A stretch of DNA of 58,194 nucleotides from Alkalibacterium sp. 20 (lineage in GTDB: Bacteria; Bacillota; Bacilli; Lactobacillales; Carnobacteriaceae_A): the NCBI RefSeq assembly GCF_001885615.1, contig NZ_LSRN01000015.1, positions 1 through 58,194 on the forward strand, given 5' to 3'. Position numbers and translations under genes: made by a program. A model generated the notes under the pieces. It was not told where the DNA came from and made no database searches. It worked only from the letters and a program-made list of their open reading frames with translations. Shown here in pieces: positions 43,934-53,318 of this stretch (position 1 is the first letter of the stretch; the number at the start of each line of letters is the position of its first letter).

Positions 43934-44842
43934 TTAGGCCATTTTTTCAATTTCTTTATTTAAGTTTCTACGTGCTCTATTCTGACTGATTTGATGTTGA
44001 AAAAGTCCTTTTTTTGGAGAGAATATCAAGATTAGTAACGTCGTTGAACCAGTCACCACAGCAATCATGCCGGCAATCGTAGTATCAAAGAAAAATGCTA
44101 ATCTCACACCACTTACACTATTGATAATCGCCATAATTACGGTGATACCAATCATTTTATTCAATGAATGGGTAAGTATATAACCCGACAGCGCGGGTCC
44201 CACCATAAAGCCGACGATCAATATCGATCCAACCGAATCGTACGCACCAACTGCTGTAAGTGAAACCAGTGTCATCAACGCGTAATGAATGACCACCGGT
44301 GAAAAACCTATTGCAGCTGCAAATGCTGGATCAAAGGTTGTGACTTTCAGTTCTTTATAGAAAAAGAAAATAAAGACCGAATTGATAATCAAGATGATAA
44401 ACATCACCCAAAGTGATTGTGGACCAAGGTCGTAACCCCATAAATCCAGTCTACGAAAAGGAGCAAAAGCCAGTTCACCCATCAATACTGCGTCTTCATC
44501 CAAGTGAACATCCCCAGCATAGAAAGTAATTAAAATGATTGCAATACTAAAAAACAAAGGAAAAACAATGCCTATTGCTGCATCATTAGATACCAGATTT
44601 GAACGTTGAATGGTTTCAATCAACCAAACCGTTGCTAAACCAACCAGAGTCGCTCCAATCATTAAAAGTGGCGAGTTCAAATCCTGCGTAATGAAGAAAG
44701 CTAGAACGATCCCGAGTAATACCGTATGAGTGATGGCATCTGACACCATCGTCGCTCCTCTTAGAACCAGGAAAACACCGGGTAACGCACAAGCGATAGC
44801 AACGACAACAGCAATTAATGTAATCTCGTTTATCATGCTCAT
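43934..44842 (-). CDS. mntD: Manganese ABC transporter permease 2
   Basis: A 302-residue ABC-3 family permease with about eight to nine transmembrane helices (for example 10-30, 38-55, 60-78, 95-113). The short DAIGHTVLLG-like motif appears as VSDAITHTVLLGIVLAF near 32-48. Last gene of a mntABCD operon whose start overlaps the end of the other permease by 4 bases. The pair of unlike permeases matches the Bacillus mnt/ytg arrangement. Manganese rather than zinc is inferred from the DtxR-family regulator facing the operon. Confidence 0.9.
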   Translation of the reverse strand: MSMINEITLIAVVVAIACALPGVFLVLRGATMVSDAITHTVLLGIVLAFFITQDLNSPLLMIGATLVGLATVWLIETIQRSNLVSNDAAIGIVFPLFFSIAIILITFYAGDVHLDEDAVLMGELAFAPFRRLDLWGYDLGPQSLWVMFIILIINSVFIFFFYKELKVTTFDPAFAAAIGFSPVVIHYALMTLVSLTAVGAYDSVGSILIVGFMVGPALSGYILTHSLNKMIGITVIMAIINSVSGVRLAFFFDTTIAGMIAVVTGSTTLLILIFSPKKGLFQHQISQNRARRNLNKEIEKMA

Positions 44843-45765
44843 TGTTTAGCCTCCTCCAGCTCATCTAAGCGTTTCTTAAAGAGTTTCTGTTTCTTCTGTC
44901 TTAAAATATATTTTGCAACGTATCCCTGCTTCGGTGCAAACAGGAGACTCACAAAGACAAAAACACTGACAACGACTACAATCGTTGGCCCGGTCGGGAT
45001 ACGCACACCCAACGAGCTGATCAATGTCCCTATTACTCCAGACATGAAACCTATAATCCCGGCTAAAATCATAACACCGCTTAAACGGTGAGTCCATTGT
45101 CTCGCAGCAATCGACGGACCAATGAGTAACGCACTGATCAAAATAACGCCCACAGATTCAAGGCCTATAATTATAGTTAATACAATCATCATAGATAAGA
45201 GAAATTCGATGATTTTACTTGAAAAGCCTAAAGAGCGACTAAACATCGGATCAAAGGTATAACATTTGAACTCTTTCCAAAAAACGACAACAAGTAACAG
45301 CAATACCAGACCCACGCTGCTTATTAACTGAACATCCCTCCGCAACATTGCGCTGGCTTGTCCGAAAATAAAACTGTTTAACCCTGCCTGCTGGGCATTC
45401 GGATTATTTTGAATCGCCGTTAAAACCACCAGCCCCAATCCAAAGAAGCTGGATAAAACAAGAGACAAGGCACTGTCCAGCTTGACCACCGTATTTCTCG
45501 TCATCACTTGGATGATTGCTGTGGCAATTATCCCTGAAACAACGGCACCGAGCATGAGAAACATTAATTCTTTACGTTGTATAATAACAAAAGCCAAAGC
45601 AATTCCCGGTAACGCCGCATGACTTAAGGCATCCCCTAACAAGCTTTCTTTTCTGAGTGTCGCATATGTTCCGATCACACCACTGAGCAGTCCGATGATA
45701 CCTGTTCCAAGAGCAACAAGTTGAAAGGTATAATCAGTAAACACAGAAAGAACCTGAGTCAGCAT
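44839..45765 (-). CDS. mntC: Manganese ABC transporter permease 1
   Basis: A 308-residue ABC-3 permease with about eight transmembrane helices. SLLGDALSHAALPGIALAFV near 38-57 is the family's conserved cytoplasmic loop contacting the ATPase, longer and better conserved than in its partner. The basic C-terminus (LRQKKQKLFKKRLDELEE) faces the cytoplasm. Begins 2 bases after mntB and overlaps mntD. Part of the Mn importer. Confidence 0.9.
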   Translation of the reverse strand: MLTQVLSVFTDYTFQLVALGTGIIGLLSGVIGTYATLRKESLLGDALSHAALPGIALAFVIIQRKELMFLMLGAVVSGIIATAIIQVMTRNTVVKLDSALSLVLSSFFGLGLVVLTAIQNNPNAQQAGLNSFIFGQASAMLRRDVQLISSVGLVLLLLVVVFWKEFKCYTFDPMFSRSLGFSSKIIEFLLSMMIVLTIIIGLESVGVILISALLIGPSIAARQWTHRLSGVMILAGIIGFMSGVIGTLISSLGVRIPTGPTIVVVVSVFVFVSLLFAPKQGYVAKYILRQKKQKLFKKRLDELEEAKQ

Positions 45766-45767
45766 AA

Positions 45768-46517
45768 TTACCCCCCTTCCCCTACATTGCGATCACGATG
45801 ATATGTCAGGTCGATATTTTGTTTGTTGAACGTCTGGTCAACTGGTCCTGCAGCGATAACTTCCTGATTGATAAAAACGATCTCATCAAAATAAGTCTCA
45901 ACTGTCTGCAGATCATGGTGAACAACGAGGACTGTTTTGCCTTCTGAAACTAATTTTTTAAGCAACTTCATGATAATATGTTCGGTCTTCATATCTACAC
46001 CGGCTAACGGTTCATCCATAATATAAACCTCTGCTTCTTGAGCAAGCGCTCGGGCCAAGAAAACGCGCTGGCGCTGTCCGCCAGAAAGCTGACTGATCTG
46101 ACGCTTTGCGAAAGTCGGAAGCCCCACTTTCAGAAGCATTTGCTTAGCTATATCCTTATCTTTCTTTCGGGGTCTTTTAAACCAGCCTAAATGACCGTAT
46201 CTTCCCATTAAGACAACATCTCTCACAGTTGTCGGGAAATTCCAATCCACGGATGTATTTTGAGGTACATAGGCGATTCGATTTTTTAATTCACTGTAGG
46301 GTACCGCTTTTTGATTTTCGTCTTGATGCGTAACCGAACCCATGACAGGTGACACTAAACCAAGCATGGATTTAATCATGGTTGATTTCCCTGCACCATT
46401 AGGACCGACAATAGCTATCATTTTTCCTTTTTGAAATTTCAGCGATATATTCCATAAAACGGGCTGAGCATCATAAGCCACAGTAAGTTTGTCTATGTTG
46501 ATTGCTATATCGTTCAT
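45768..46517 (-). CDS. mntB: Manganese ABC transporter ATPase
   Basis: A 249-residue ABC ATPase. Walker A GPNGAGKSTMIKSMLG at 38-53, Q-loop VPQNTSVDWNFP near 89, signature LSGGQRQRVFLARALAQ near 144, Walker B VYIMDEPLAGVD near 164, switch His in VVHHDLQTV near 199. It drives import through MntC/MntD. GGGGGAGT-type ribosome site and ATG. Follows mntA by 24 bases. Confidence 0.93.
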   Translation of the reverse strand: MNDIAINIDKLTVAYDAQPVLWNISLKFQKGKMIAIVGPNGAGKSTMIKSMLGLVSPVMGSVTHQDENQKAVPYSELKNRIAYVPQNTSVDWNFPTTVRDVVLMGRYGHLGWFKRPRKKDKDIAKQMLLKVGLPTFAKRQISQLSGGQRQRVFLARALAQEAEVYIMDEPLAGVDMKTEHIIMKLLKKLVSEGKTVLVVHHDLQTVETYFDEIVFINQEVIAAGPVDQTFNKQNIDLTYHRDRNVGEGG

Positions 46518-46541
46518 TATTTAACTCCCCCTTTCTGGCTA

Positions 46542-47483
46542 TTAATTTTCATTTAAAGCCGATACTATGGTATCCACATTTGACCGATACATCGTTATAT
46601 AAGTATCCGCATCATCTTCACTGCTTCCTAAAGCATCTGAATACAACTCTCCAGCATTTTTCAATTGATGTCCACGACTGTTAGTCGCTTCGATCAACGC
46701 TTCGATACTTCTGGGTGATACCGAACTTTCTACAAATACTGCGTTTATTTCTTTTTCCACTATGAACGACGCCATTTCACTGATATCTCCAGTTCCGGCT
46801 TCTGTACGTGTATTTAGTCCCTGTAGTCCAACCACTTCAAAGTTGAATTCTTCACCGAAATACTGAAACGCATCATGCGCTGTCACCAGATAACGTGATT
46901 TTTCCGGCACTTCTTCTACTCTATTTTCGACATAATGAGCTAATTCATCTAATTCGTCTAAATATTCTGCGGCATTTCTCCTATAATTTTCTGCATTATC
47001 AGGATCATAAGCGCTCAATTCATCCGCAATGTATTGCGTCACTTGTTTCCATCTTGAAACACTGAACCATATATGCGGATCCACTGTTTGAAAATCACTT
47101 TCTTCCGGATCAAAAAGCATACTCGCTTCATCTAAAGCATCCGCTGCGACGATTGTTAACACATCTCGTTCACCTAATTGATCGAAGACCTCTGCAAACC
47201 GTTCTTCTAAATTCAAACCATTATAAATGACGATATTGGCTTCTCCCATTGCGGTGATATCCGATGTTGACGGTTGATAATCATGTGGATCTACTCCCGG
47301 TCCCATTAAACCTGTAACAGAAACATTTTCTCCACCGATCGTCTCAACCAAATCGGTTAAGAAAGACGTCGTTGTAACGATCGATACTGTTTCGCTATCA
47401 TTTCGATTAGTGTTATTATCTGTACTGCATCCACTAATCAACACTAGCAGTATGGCTATGCTAAACCATCTTAACTTTGTCAT
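46542..47483 (-). CDS. mntA: Metal-binding lipoprotein of the Mn importer
   Basis: A 313-residue cluster A-I solute-binding protein. Lipoprotein signal with lipobox LISGC (Cys19). Metal ligands of the TroA/PsaA fold: His in GVDPHDYQPS near 67, His in TVDPHIWFS near 138, Glu in VFVESSVSPRS near 246, Asp in GELYSDALGS near 276. Two His, Glu and Asp is the Mn/Fe set rather than the three-His Zn set. First gene of mntABCD, with MntR-like operator sequence upstream. Confidence 0.92.
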   Translation of the reverse strand: MTKLRWFSIAILLVLISGCSTDNNTNRNDSETVSIVTTTSFLTDLVETIGGENVSVTGLMGPGVDPHDYQPSTSDITAMGEANIVIYNGLNLEERFAEVFDQLGERDVLTIVAADALDEASMLFDPEESDFQTVDPHIWFSVSRWKQVTQYIADELSAYDPDNAENYRRNAAEYLDELDELAHYVENRVEEVPEKSRYLVTAHDAFQYFGEEFNFEVVGLQGLNTRTEAGTGDISEMASFIVEKEINAVFVESSVSPRSIEALIEATNSRGHQLKNAGELYSDALGSSEDDADTYITMYRSNVDTIVSALNEN

Positions 47484-47526
47484 ATCTATCCCCCATTTGT
47501 AATTGCTTAGAGTTGCTTTTGTATAT

Positions 47527-47560
47527 TTTTTAGTCTACCCTAAAAATATTTTTTAGTCAA
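47527..47560. promoter_or_regulatory. Candidate MntR operator
   Basis: TTTTTAG-TCTACC-CTAAAAA is a 20-base inverted repeat with 6-base spacer of the DtxR/MntR type, followed at once by a second half-site TTTTTTAGTC. It lies 44 bases upstream of mntA, between mntA and mntR. Confidence 0.6.
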
Positions 47561-47648
47561 ACGAATCATTCAATTTGCATATCTTTTTGACAACCTTCAA
47601 ATGAGTATGGTAAAACTTAACTATAAAGATAAAAAAGGACGGACATAC

Positions 47649-48302
47649 ATGACACCCAATAAAGAAAATTTTATTAAAGCGATTTATGAACTTGGCGGGG
47701 ACGAAACGGTTATCTCTAATAAAGATCTGGTTCATGCTCTATCTATATCCGCGGCTTCAGTAACCGAAATGAACGCGCGGTTGTTGAGAGAAAAACTGAT
47801 CAGTCACATCCCTTATCAAGGCGTTAAACTCACGCCCTCTGGCAAACGCGTTGCCCATCAGCTGATTCGTAAGCATCGCATTTGGGAAGTTTTTTTAGCT
47901 GAAAAGCTCGGTTACGATTGGGATGAAGTACATGCAGATGCCGATTTACTTGAACATGCCTCTTCCGACTTATTGATTGAACGGCTAAATGTATTTTTAG
48001 GTGAACCCAAGTTTGATCCACACGGCGGAGTGATCCCTAATAAAGACGGTTCAATTCCTGAGACCATTAAATATCCGCTTATCGATGTCAACGTAGGCGA
48101 GCAATTCAAAATTAAAGAAGTTGATGACCAGGAAGATTTTTTGAATTATTTACTCGAAAAAGATATTCAGTTGGGAAATAGCTATCATTTGATCAACATC
48201 GAACCCTTTGAAGGGCCTTTGACTTTAGAGTCACCCGAAGGCAGTCAAATAGTTATTGGACATAAAGCAGCCCTGAAAATTTTTGTTGACTACACTCTTT
48301 AA
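47649..48302 (+). CDS. mntR: DtxR/MntR-family manganese-responsive regulator
   Basis: A 217-residue three-domain DtxR-type regulator. Winged helix at 1-65 (ISNKDLVHALSISAASVTEM), dimerisation domain with metal ligands (RKHRIWEVFLAEKLGY, then DADLLEHASSDLLIERL), and a C-terminal FeoA/SH3-like domain (about 150-217). The long form, 217 against 142 residues of Bacillus MntR, matches ScaR/SloR of streptococci. It represses the divergent mntABCD when Mn is ample. The open frame begins at 47601, but AAAGGACGG and the true fold favour ATG 47649. Confidence 0.9.
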   Translation: MTPNKENFIKAIYELGGDETVISNKDLVHALSISAASVTEMNARLLREKLISHIPYQGVKLTPSGKRVAHQLIRKHRIWEVFLAEKLGYDWDEVHADADLLEHASSDLLIERLNVFLGEPKFDPHGGVIPNKDGSIPETIKYPLIDVNVGEQFKIKEVDDQEDFLNYLLEKDIQLGNSYHLINIEPFEGPLTLESPEGSQIVIGHKAALKIFVDYTL

Positions 48303-48592
48303 TAAGTGCCTAACTCACTCAGTGAACGTCGCGGTCAAAAGCACCCTAATAAACCAATAAAACGAAAAACAATTTGTACGGTTCTTTACAACTGTCATCT
48401 TCACAACCTTTGTTCCTGATAATATCATTTCTTATCTTATCCAGTTAGTTTATCCTATATATCCATAAAAAAGGTGTTTCCCTCATTTTTTGGAAAACCT
48501 CAGTCTGTCGTTTTATATCGCCTCGGATGGAAACCTTTTACTGGAAATCGTCTTAACGCTTCAAATCAACCAAAACAGCTGTCTGTCGGCTT

Positions 48593-48623
48593 ACAGTCGT
48601 TAAAGAACTCCCTTAACGACTGT
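48593..48623. repeat. Inverted repeat upstream of pulA
   Basis: ACAGTCGTTAA-AGAACTCCC-TTAACGACTGT, 11-base perfect arms and a 9-base loop, then about 17 bases to a T-run. It could be a terminator or an operator. Confidence 0.65.
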
Positions 48624-48647
48624 CAGTCAAACGGGTAGCTCTTTTTT

Positions 48648-48676
48648 TTCTTGAAACACATTGACCATGGTATAAT
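48648..48676 (+). promoter_or_regulatory. Promoter of pulA
   Basis: TTCTTG, 17 bases, TATAAT with TGG in front (extended -10), 31 bases before the start codon. Confidence 0.65.
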
Positions 48677-48707
48677 GTACTTACAGATTCATGAAAGGAA
48701 TATAACA

Positions 48708-50693
48708 ATGACTCCTCACTATCCTATCGAAGAACGTATCCCTTATTTAGAAGATCATGCTTACACTGAAACTGATTTAGGACTTACTTACACAAAAGAA
48801 ACCTCTTTCTTTAAAGTGTGGTCTCCTTTGGCTCAGCATGTTTATTTGAATGTCTATGAAAAAGCTGACTCAACCACTCCCCTTTATAAACGTAAAATGC
48901 AGCTGGAAAACAATTGCTGGTTTTTTAATTTTAATGAAGATTTAAACGGGTATTTTTACACGTATAGTTTTATTCATAATGAAAATGAAGTTGAATCTGC
49001 AGATGTCTATTCAAAAGCGGTCGGCTTGAACGGTAACCGGTCTGCAATCATCGATCTCGGAGAAACCAATCCCGACAACTGGACAAACGATTCATATAAA
49101 GGTGTCTCTGCGATTACTGAGGCCATTATTTGGGAAGTACACACGGAGGATTTCTCTAGCGATGAACAGGCTGACTTTTCAACCGACAGCCGCGGGAAAT
49201 ATCTGGCCTTTACTGAAGAAAACGTTACGGTGGGTTCCGATAAAAACCAATTAGCGGGGCTGTCTTATATAGAAGAGTTAGGCGTTAATTATATTCATCT
49301 GTTACCCGCTTTCGACTTTGAAAACGATGAGTATTCACCTGCTTACAACTGGGGGTATGACCCTAAGAACTTCATGGTACCTGAAGGGAAATACGCCTCT
49401 GACCCCAGCGATCCTAAAAAACGTATTCTTGAATTCAAAACAATGGTTGCGCACTTGCATCAGCATGACATCGGTGTGATCTTGGACGTTGTCTTCAACC
49501 ATACCTTCTTCACAGAGAAATCCTGGTTTCAGCTGACCGTCCCTGATTATTTTTACCGTCAGGACCATTATGGCGAATTCACCAACGGATCAGGCTGCGG
49601 CAATGAAACAGCCAGTGAACGTAAAATGATGCGCAAGTATATTATCGATACCGTCCTCTACTGGGCAGAAGAGTATCATATTGATGGTTTTCGTTTTGAT
49701 TTGATGGGTCTTCATGACGTCAACACGATGAACACCCTTCGTCAAACACTTGATGAAAAAGGCTTTTCGCACGTCTTGCTTTACGGCGAACCTTGGAATG
49801 CCGGGAGTGTCGCTATTTATGAACCGAACAAACCAGCCGATAAATTTCATGCCAATGATTTGGTTGACGGTATCGCTCTTTTTAATGATGACTTCAGAGA
49901 TGCGATCAAGGGTCCTGTCTTTGATGAAAGAGCTGGCGGATTCTTACAAGGGGCAAACGGCTTTGATACAAGTTCTTATTCTACGAATGATCTGGTCGCA
50001 AGCATACTCGCCAATACACAGTCGGACGTTGGACGTTTTACGTTGCCTGACGAAAAACAGTGGGCCAGAAATCCTGCTCAGGTCATCACCTATGCTTCGG
50101 CGCATGACAATCTGACCCTCTATGATAAATTGGTCAAAACACTTCAGCATGAACCAGATTATCGCCGGGATGAAACAGCTATTCAGCTGAATAAACTCAG
50201 TGCCGCTTTGCTGTTCACTTCTTTGGGCGGTATGTTCTTGCAAGCTGGAGAAGAATGGGGCCGTACTAAGTCAGGCGATGAGAACAGTTTCAAATCATCG
50301 ATTTCGATCAACCAGTTGAATTGGTCGCAAGCTTATGAAAACAAACACCTGCTCGAGTATTACAGAGGAATGATGGCGATCAGGAAAGCCTATGCACCGT
50401 TACGTGACGCAACCAACAAAACGGGCGCCGCTGTTACCTTTGCACAACTGAAAGAAAACCTGCTTGCTTATACCATACCCAATACGTTGAATGAAGAAGA
50501 ATGGACAATGATGGCAGTCATTATCAATACCACCCCTCATTCAGAAGAAGTGGAATTAAAAAGCAGTTACCCTTTTCCTGATGAATGGACGATTCTAGCT
50601 AATCGACACTCAGCCGGATTAACCCCACTTGGCATCATCAAAGGACAACATATCATTATTAATCCGAGAGAAGTACTCATTTTAGTATCATGA
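48708..50693 (+). CDS. pulA: Type I pullulanase
   Basis: A 661-residue intracellular pullulanase without signal peptide or anchor. CBM48-type N-terminal domain (FFKVWSPLAQHVYLNVYE), then the GH13 barrel with YNWGYDPKNFMVPEGKYAS (type I pullulanase mark), VILDVVFNHTF, GFRFDLMGLHD (nucleophile Asp), LLYGEPWNAG (acid Glu) and ASAHDNLTLYDKLV (third Asp). It debranches alpha-1,6 bonds of glycogen or imported maltodextrin. Start at the ATG behind AAAGGAA, 19 codons inside the open frame. The LysR gene follows 39 bases later. Confidence 0.94.
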   Translation: MTPHYPIEERIPYLEDHAYTETDLGLTYTKETSFFKVWSPLAQHVYLNVYEKADSTTPLYKRKMQLENNCWFFNFNEDLNGYFYTYSFIHNENEVESADVYSKAVGLNGNRSAIIDLGETNPDNWTNDSYKGVSAITEAIIWEVHTEDFSSDEQADFSTDSRGKYLAFTEENVTVGSDKNQLAGLSYIEELGVNYIHLLPAFDFENDEYSPAYNWGYDPKNFMVPEGKYASDPSDPKKRILEFKTMVAHLHQHDIGVILDVVFNHTFFTEKSWFQLTVPDYFYRQDHYGEFTNGSGCGNETASERKMMRKYIIDTVLYWAEEYHIDGFRFDLMGLHDVNTMNTLRQTLDEKGFSHVLLYGEPWNAGSVAIYEPNKPADKFHANDLVDGIALFNDDFRDAIKGPVFDERAGGFLQGANGFDTSSYSTNDLVASILANTQSDVGRFTLPDEKQWARNPAQVITYASAHDNLTLYDKLVKTLQHEPDYRRDETAIQLNKLSAALLFTSLGGMFLQAGEEWGRTKSGDENSFKSSISINQLNWSQAYENKHLLEYYRGMMAIRKAYAPLRDATNKTGAAVTFAQLKENLLAYTIPNTLNEEEWTMMAVIINTTPHSEEVELKSSYPFPDEWTILANRHSAGLTPLGIIKGQHIIINPREVLILVS

Positions 50694-50732
50694 GCTGTTC
50701 AAATAGCCGGTTAGCTTAAGAAAGGATCTTGC

Positions 50733-51638
50733 ATGGATATCAAACAAATGCATTATTTCATCTCCATTGTTGAAAATGATTTCAATATATCTCAAGCGTC
50801 AAAAATTCTGCATATTTCTCAACCCGCTTTAAGTCAGACCATTGCGAATTTGGAAAAAAATGAAAACATCATTTTATTCGAACGCGCTCACGGAAGACTG
50901 CAAACATTAACGCCTGCAGGTGACGTCTTGTACCAACATGCCAAGGAAATCATTCAAAAGTATGATGACATGATCAAAGACCTTCAGGAAGAATCGACAC
51001 AATTAAAAGGAACCATAAAAATAGGCATCCCTCCCGTCGTTATCTCGGTCGTATTTCCAGAAATTTTACCGACATTGATTTCCACTAATCCGGAGATTCG
51101 CTTTGAAATCAAGGAAGCAGGGGCTGTAGAATTGAAAAAAGATTTACTTTTACAGGAGCTCCCCATAGCAGTGCTCCTGCGCCCCACCGGTCTCGATTCC
51201 AGCACCGTTGAAGAAGTAGTCATAAGAAACGACACTCTGTCCGCCTTTATGAGCAGTCAGAATCCATTGGCTCAAAAAGATAACCTGCAGTGGACGGATC
51301 TGCATAACCAGCCCATGGCCATCTTTGACTCAAGCTACATGATCCATCATCAATTGTTAAATAAATTTTCGAGTCAGAACGTTAAACCACAACTGTATTT
51401 ACAGTCTGCTTCTTGGGATCTGCTGCTCAACTCAACCCGTAATTCCAATTTATTTACGGTCTTACCCACACCGGTTGCACAATATTATTCATCACCTGAT
51501 GTCATAAGGAAGGAATTTAAGCACCCCCTACGTTGGGAAGTTGTGTTATGTCGCAGAAAAAAAAAACGGTATTCGCGAATCGAGGATTATGTTTTTAATT
51601 ACATGAAAGAATATTATCAATCACATAAAAAAGGATAG
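50733..51638 (+). CDS. LysR-family regulator
   Basis: A 301-residue LysR-type regulator. Residues 1-62 are the winged helix with KILHISQPALSQTIANLEKN; residues about 90-295 the two-lobed effector domain (IKIGIPPVVISVVFPEILPT). It faces the 3-hydroxybutyrate operon convergently and is the only regulator near it, so it may control it, or pulA ahead of it. AAGAAAGGA ribosome site. The effector is unknown. Confidence 0.9.
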   Translation: MDIKQMHYFISIVENDFNISQASKILHISQPALSQTIANLEKNENIILFERAHGRLQTLTPAGDVLYQHAKEIIQKYDDMIKDLQEESTQLKGTIKIGIPPVVISVVFPEILPTLISTNPEIRFEIKEAGAVELKKDLLLQELPIAVLLRPTGLDSSTVEEVVIRNDTLSAFMSSQNPLAQKDNLQWTDLHNQPMAIFDSSYMIHHQLLNKFSSQNVKPQLYLQSASWDLLLNSTRNSNLFTVLPTPVAQYYSSPDVIRKEFKHPLRWEVVLCRRKKKRYSRIEDYVFNYMKEYYQSHKKG

Positions 51639-51667
51639 GACAAGCATCCTATCCTTTTGCTTTTTTG
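51627..51667 (+). terminator. Terminator of the LysR gene
   Basis: AAAAGGATAGGA/TCCTATCCTTTT stem, loop CAAGCA, then GCTTTTTTG. Confidence 0.88.
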
Positions 51668-51801
51668 ATTTTTATACTGCTTTATTCTAAATTATTGTGT
51701 TAATGTGACTTGCGTTCCCTTCGTCGGTTTTTCGGGTACCTGAAGGGCACGCGATCACTAACAAAAGATTGCAATCCTTATATCGAACATGATCCAAAAC
51801 G

Positions 51802-51847
51802 AAAAAAAGAGTGATACTATGATTTCTCACAGCTCACTCTTTTTTTG
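51802..51847 (-). terminator. Terminator of the 3-hydroxybutyrate operon
   Basis: AAAAAAAGAGTGA/TCACTCTTTTTTT with a 19-base loop that can pair within itself. Confidence 0.85.
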
Positions 51848-51877
51848 TCTAATATCTTATAAAGAAGTAACTATTTT

Positions 51878-53173
51878 TTAGTATAAGCCCATTGAAGCTA
51901 AGATAATAGCGACAACAACAGAAAGAACCGGAATAACAATCGCTACGACAGCAATATCCACGTAACTATCTTTGTGTGATAACCCTGTAATTGTGAGTAA
52001 GGTTAATACTGCACCGTTATGTGGGAGAACATCCAGTCCACCAGATGAGATGGAAGCCACTCTATGGAATGCTTCAGGAGAAATACCTGATGTTTGTGAC
52101 AGGTTATAATATTGTTCACCGAGTGCTTCTAATGCAATACCCATACCACCTGAAGCTGAACCTGTTGCACCAGCAAGCAAGTTGATTGCTACTGATAGCG
52201 AAACAAGTGGATTTCCTGGGATCGACATCAAAGCGGAAGTTAAAATGGCAAAGCCTGGAACAGCCTGTACCGTTGTACCAAAACCAACCGCCGCACTGGT
52301 ATTTAAGATAGCCGTAACGGAACCTTTAGCTCCGACGTTAACTGAATTTGTCACACCGATGTGTCTGATTCTTGGTAAGCTTAAAAGCAGAATAAGTATA
52401 ATACCTGCCAACAATGAGACCACAATGTTCCATTCCAATATATTTAACGTAATTAAAACGGATAGAAGTGGGATCAATGATAAAAATACGTTAGGTACTT
52501 CATCTGATACTTCAACAACCGTGTTGTCTTTTGGTTCGTCAAAAAGTTCACCTTTATTGATCAACTGATTCTGTCTCCACATCAAGTAGAAATAGCCACC
52601 GACTGCCATAACTAAAGCTGCGGCAATACCCATAATAGGTGCGGCAGTTGGCGTTGTGAAGAAATAAGGCATAGGAATCAAGTTTTGAATTTGAGGTGTA
52701 CCTGGTAAAGCCGTCATTGTAAAGGTAAACGCACCTAAAGCAATGGTTGCTGGAATTAAACGTCTTGGTAGATTGGCCTGTCTAAATAAAGATAAGGCCA
52801 GTGGATAAACAGCAAATACCACAACGAATAAACTGATACCACCATACGTCAATACAGCAGCAGATATGAACACGCCTAAAATCGCTCTTTTTTCTCCTAA
52901 TAATTTAGAAAGCGTTAAAGCGATCGAACGTGCCATACCTGTATCTTCCATCAATTTACCAAAGATGGAACTGAGCATGAATACCGGGAACCATGTCTGC
53001 AGGAACCCGACAAGTCCAGACATGTAAACACCTGTGTATGCATCTAGTAAATTAAGACCGCCTGTCCACGCAACGAACCCGGCAGCAACTGGGGCAACCC
53101 AAATAATTGAATAACCCATATAGGCTAGGCCCATCAATATAATTAACCCAATAATAATGCCTAATACTTCCAT
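51878..53173 (-). CDS. GntP-family permease, probably for 3-hydroxybutyrate
   Basis: A 431-residue carrier with about twelve helices. The GntP/CitMHS-like features PGNPLVSLSVAINLLAGATG near 335 and LPGTPQIQNLIPMPYF near 155 are typical. It ends a thiolase, CoA-transferase and 3-hydroxybutyrate dehydrogenase operon; Bacillus yxjC holds the same place with scoA-scoB-yxjF. I therefore infer uptake of 3-hydroxybutyrate or acetoacetate with protons. Start at the ATG behind GGAG, 3 codons after an in-frame GTG. A 145-base leader with a hairpin separates it from the dehydrogenase. Confidence 0.85.
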   Translation of the reverse strand: MEVLGIIIGLIILMGLAYMGYSIIWVAPVAAGFVAWTGGLNLLDAYTGVYMSGLVGFLQTWFPVFMLSSIFGKLMEDTGMARSIALTLSKLLGEKRAILGVFISAAVLTYGGISLFVVVFAVYPLALSLFRQANLPRRLIPATIALGAFTFTMTALPGTPQIQNLIPMPYFFTTPTAAPIMGIAAALVMAVGGYFYLMWRQNQLINKGELFDEPKDNTVVEVSDEVPNVFLSLIPLLSVLITLNILEWNIVVSLLAGIILILLLSLPRIRHIGVTNSVNVGAKGSVTAILNTSAAVGFGTTVQAVPGFAILTSALMSIPGNPLVSLSVAINLLAGATGSASGGMGIALEALGEQYYNLSQTSGISPEAFHRVASISSGGLDVLPHNGAVLTLLTITGLSHKDSYVDIAVVAIVIPVLSVVVAIILASMGLY

Positions 53174-53258
53174 ATTTCTCACTCCTCTTATCTAATCGAA
53201 CTTTATTTTAATACTGCAGGCATTCCCTATAACTTTTGATTTTACAGTTATTAACAAG

Positions 53259-53305
53259 GAAACAGCGGTAGAAATAGACTTTATCTGTCCCTACCGTTTC
53301 CCTTA
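53259..53305 (-). other. Intercistronic hairpin before the permease gene
   Basis: On the minus strand AAGGGAAACGGTAG pairs with CTACCGCTGTTTCCTT (two-base bulge). No T-run, so more likely a processing or stability element within the operon. Confidence 0.5.
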
Positions 53306-53318
53306 CCTTATTTGAAAT

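Larger units (their letters stand above)
48303..48707. other. 405-base intergenic region mntR-pulA
   Basis: No gene recognised. A hairpin AGGTGTTTCC/GGAAAACCT near 48470-48500, an inverted repeat ACAGTCGTTAA/TTAACGACTGT at 48593-48623, and the pulA promoter are the only structures seen. Confidence 0.6.

Noticed and set aside
43934-46517. Zinc importer (adc/znu)
   Set aside because: Two His plus Glu and Asp ligands in the binding protein and a DtxR-type regulator point to manganese; a His-rich loop typical of Zn-binding proteins is missing.
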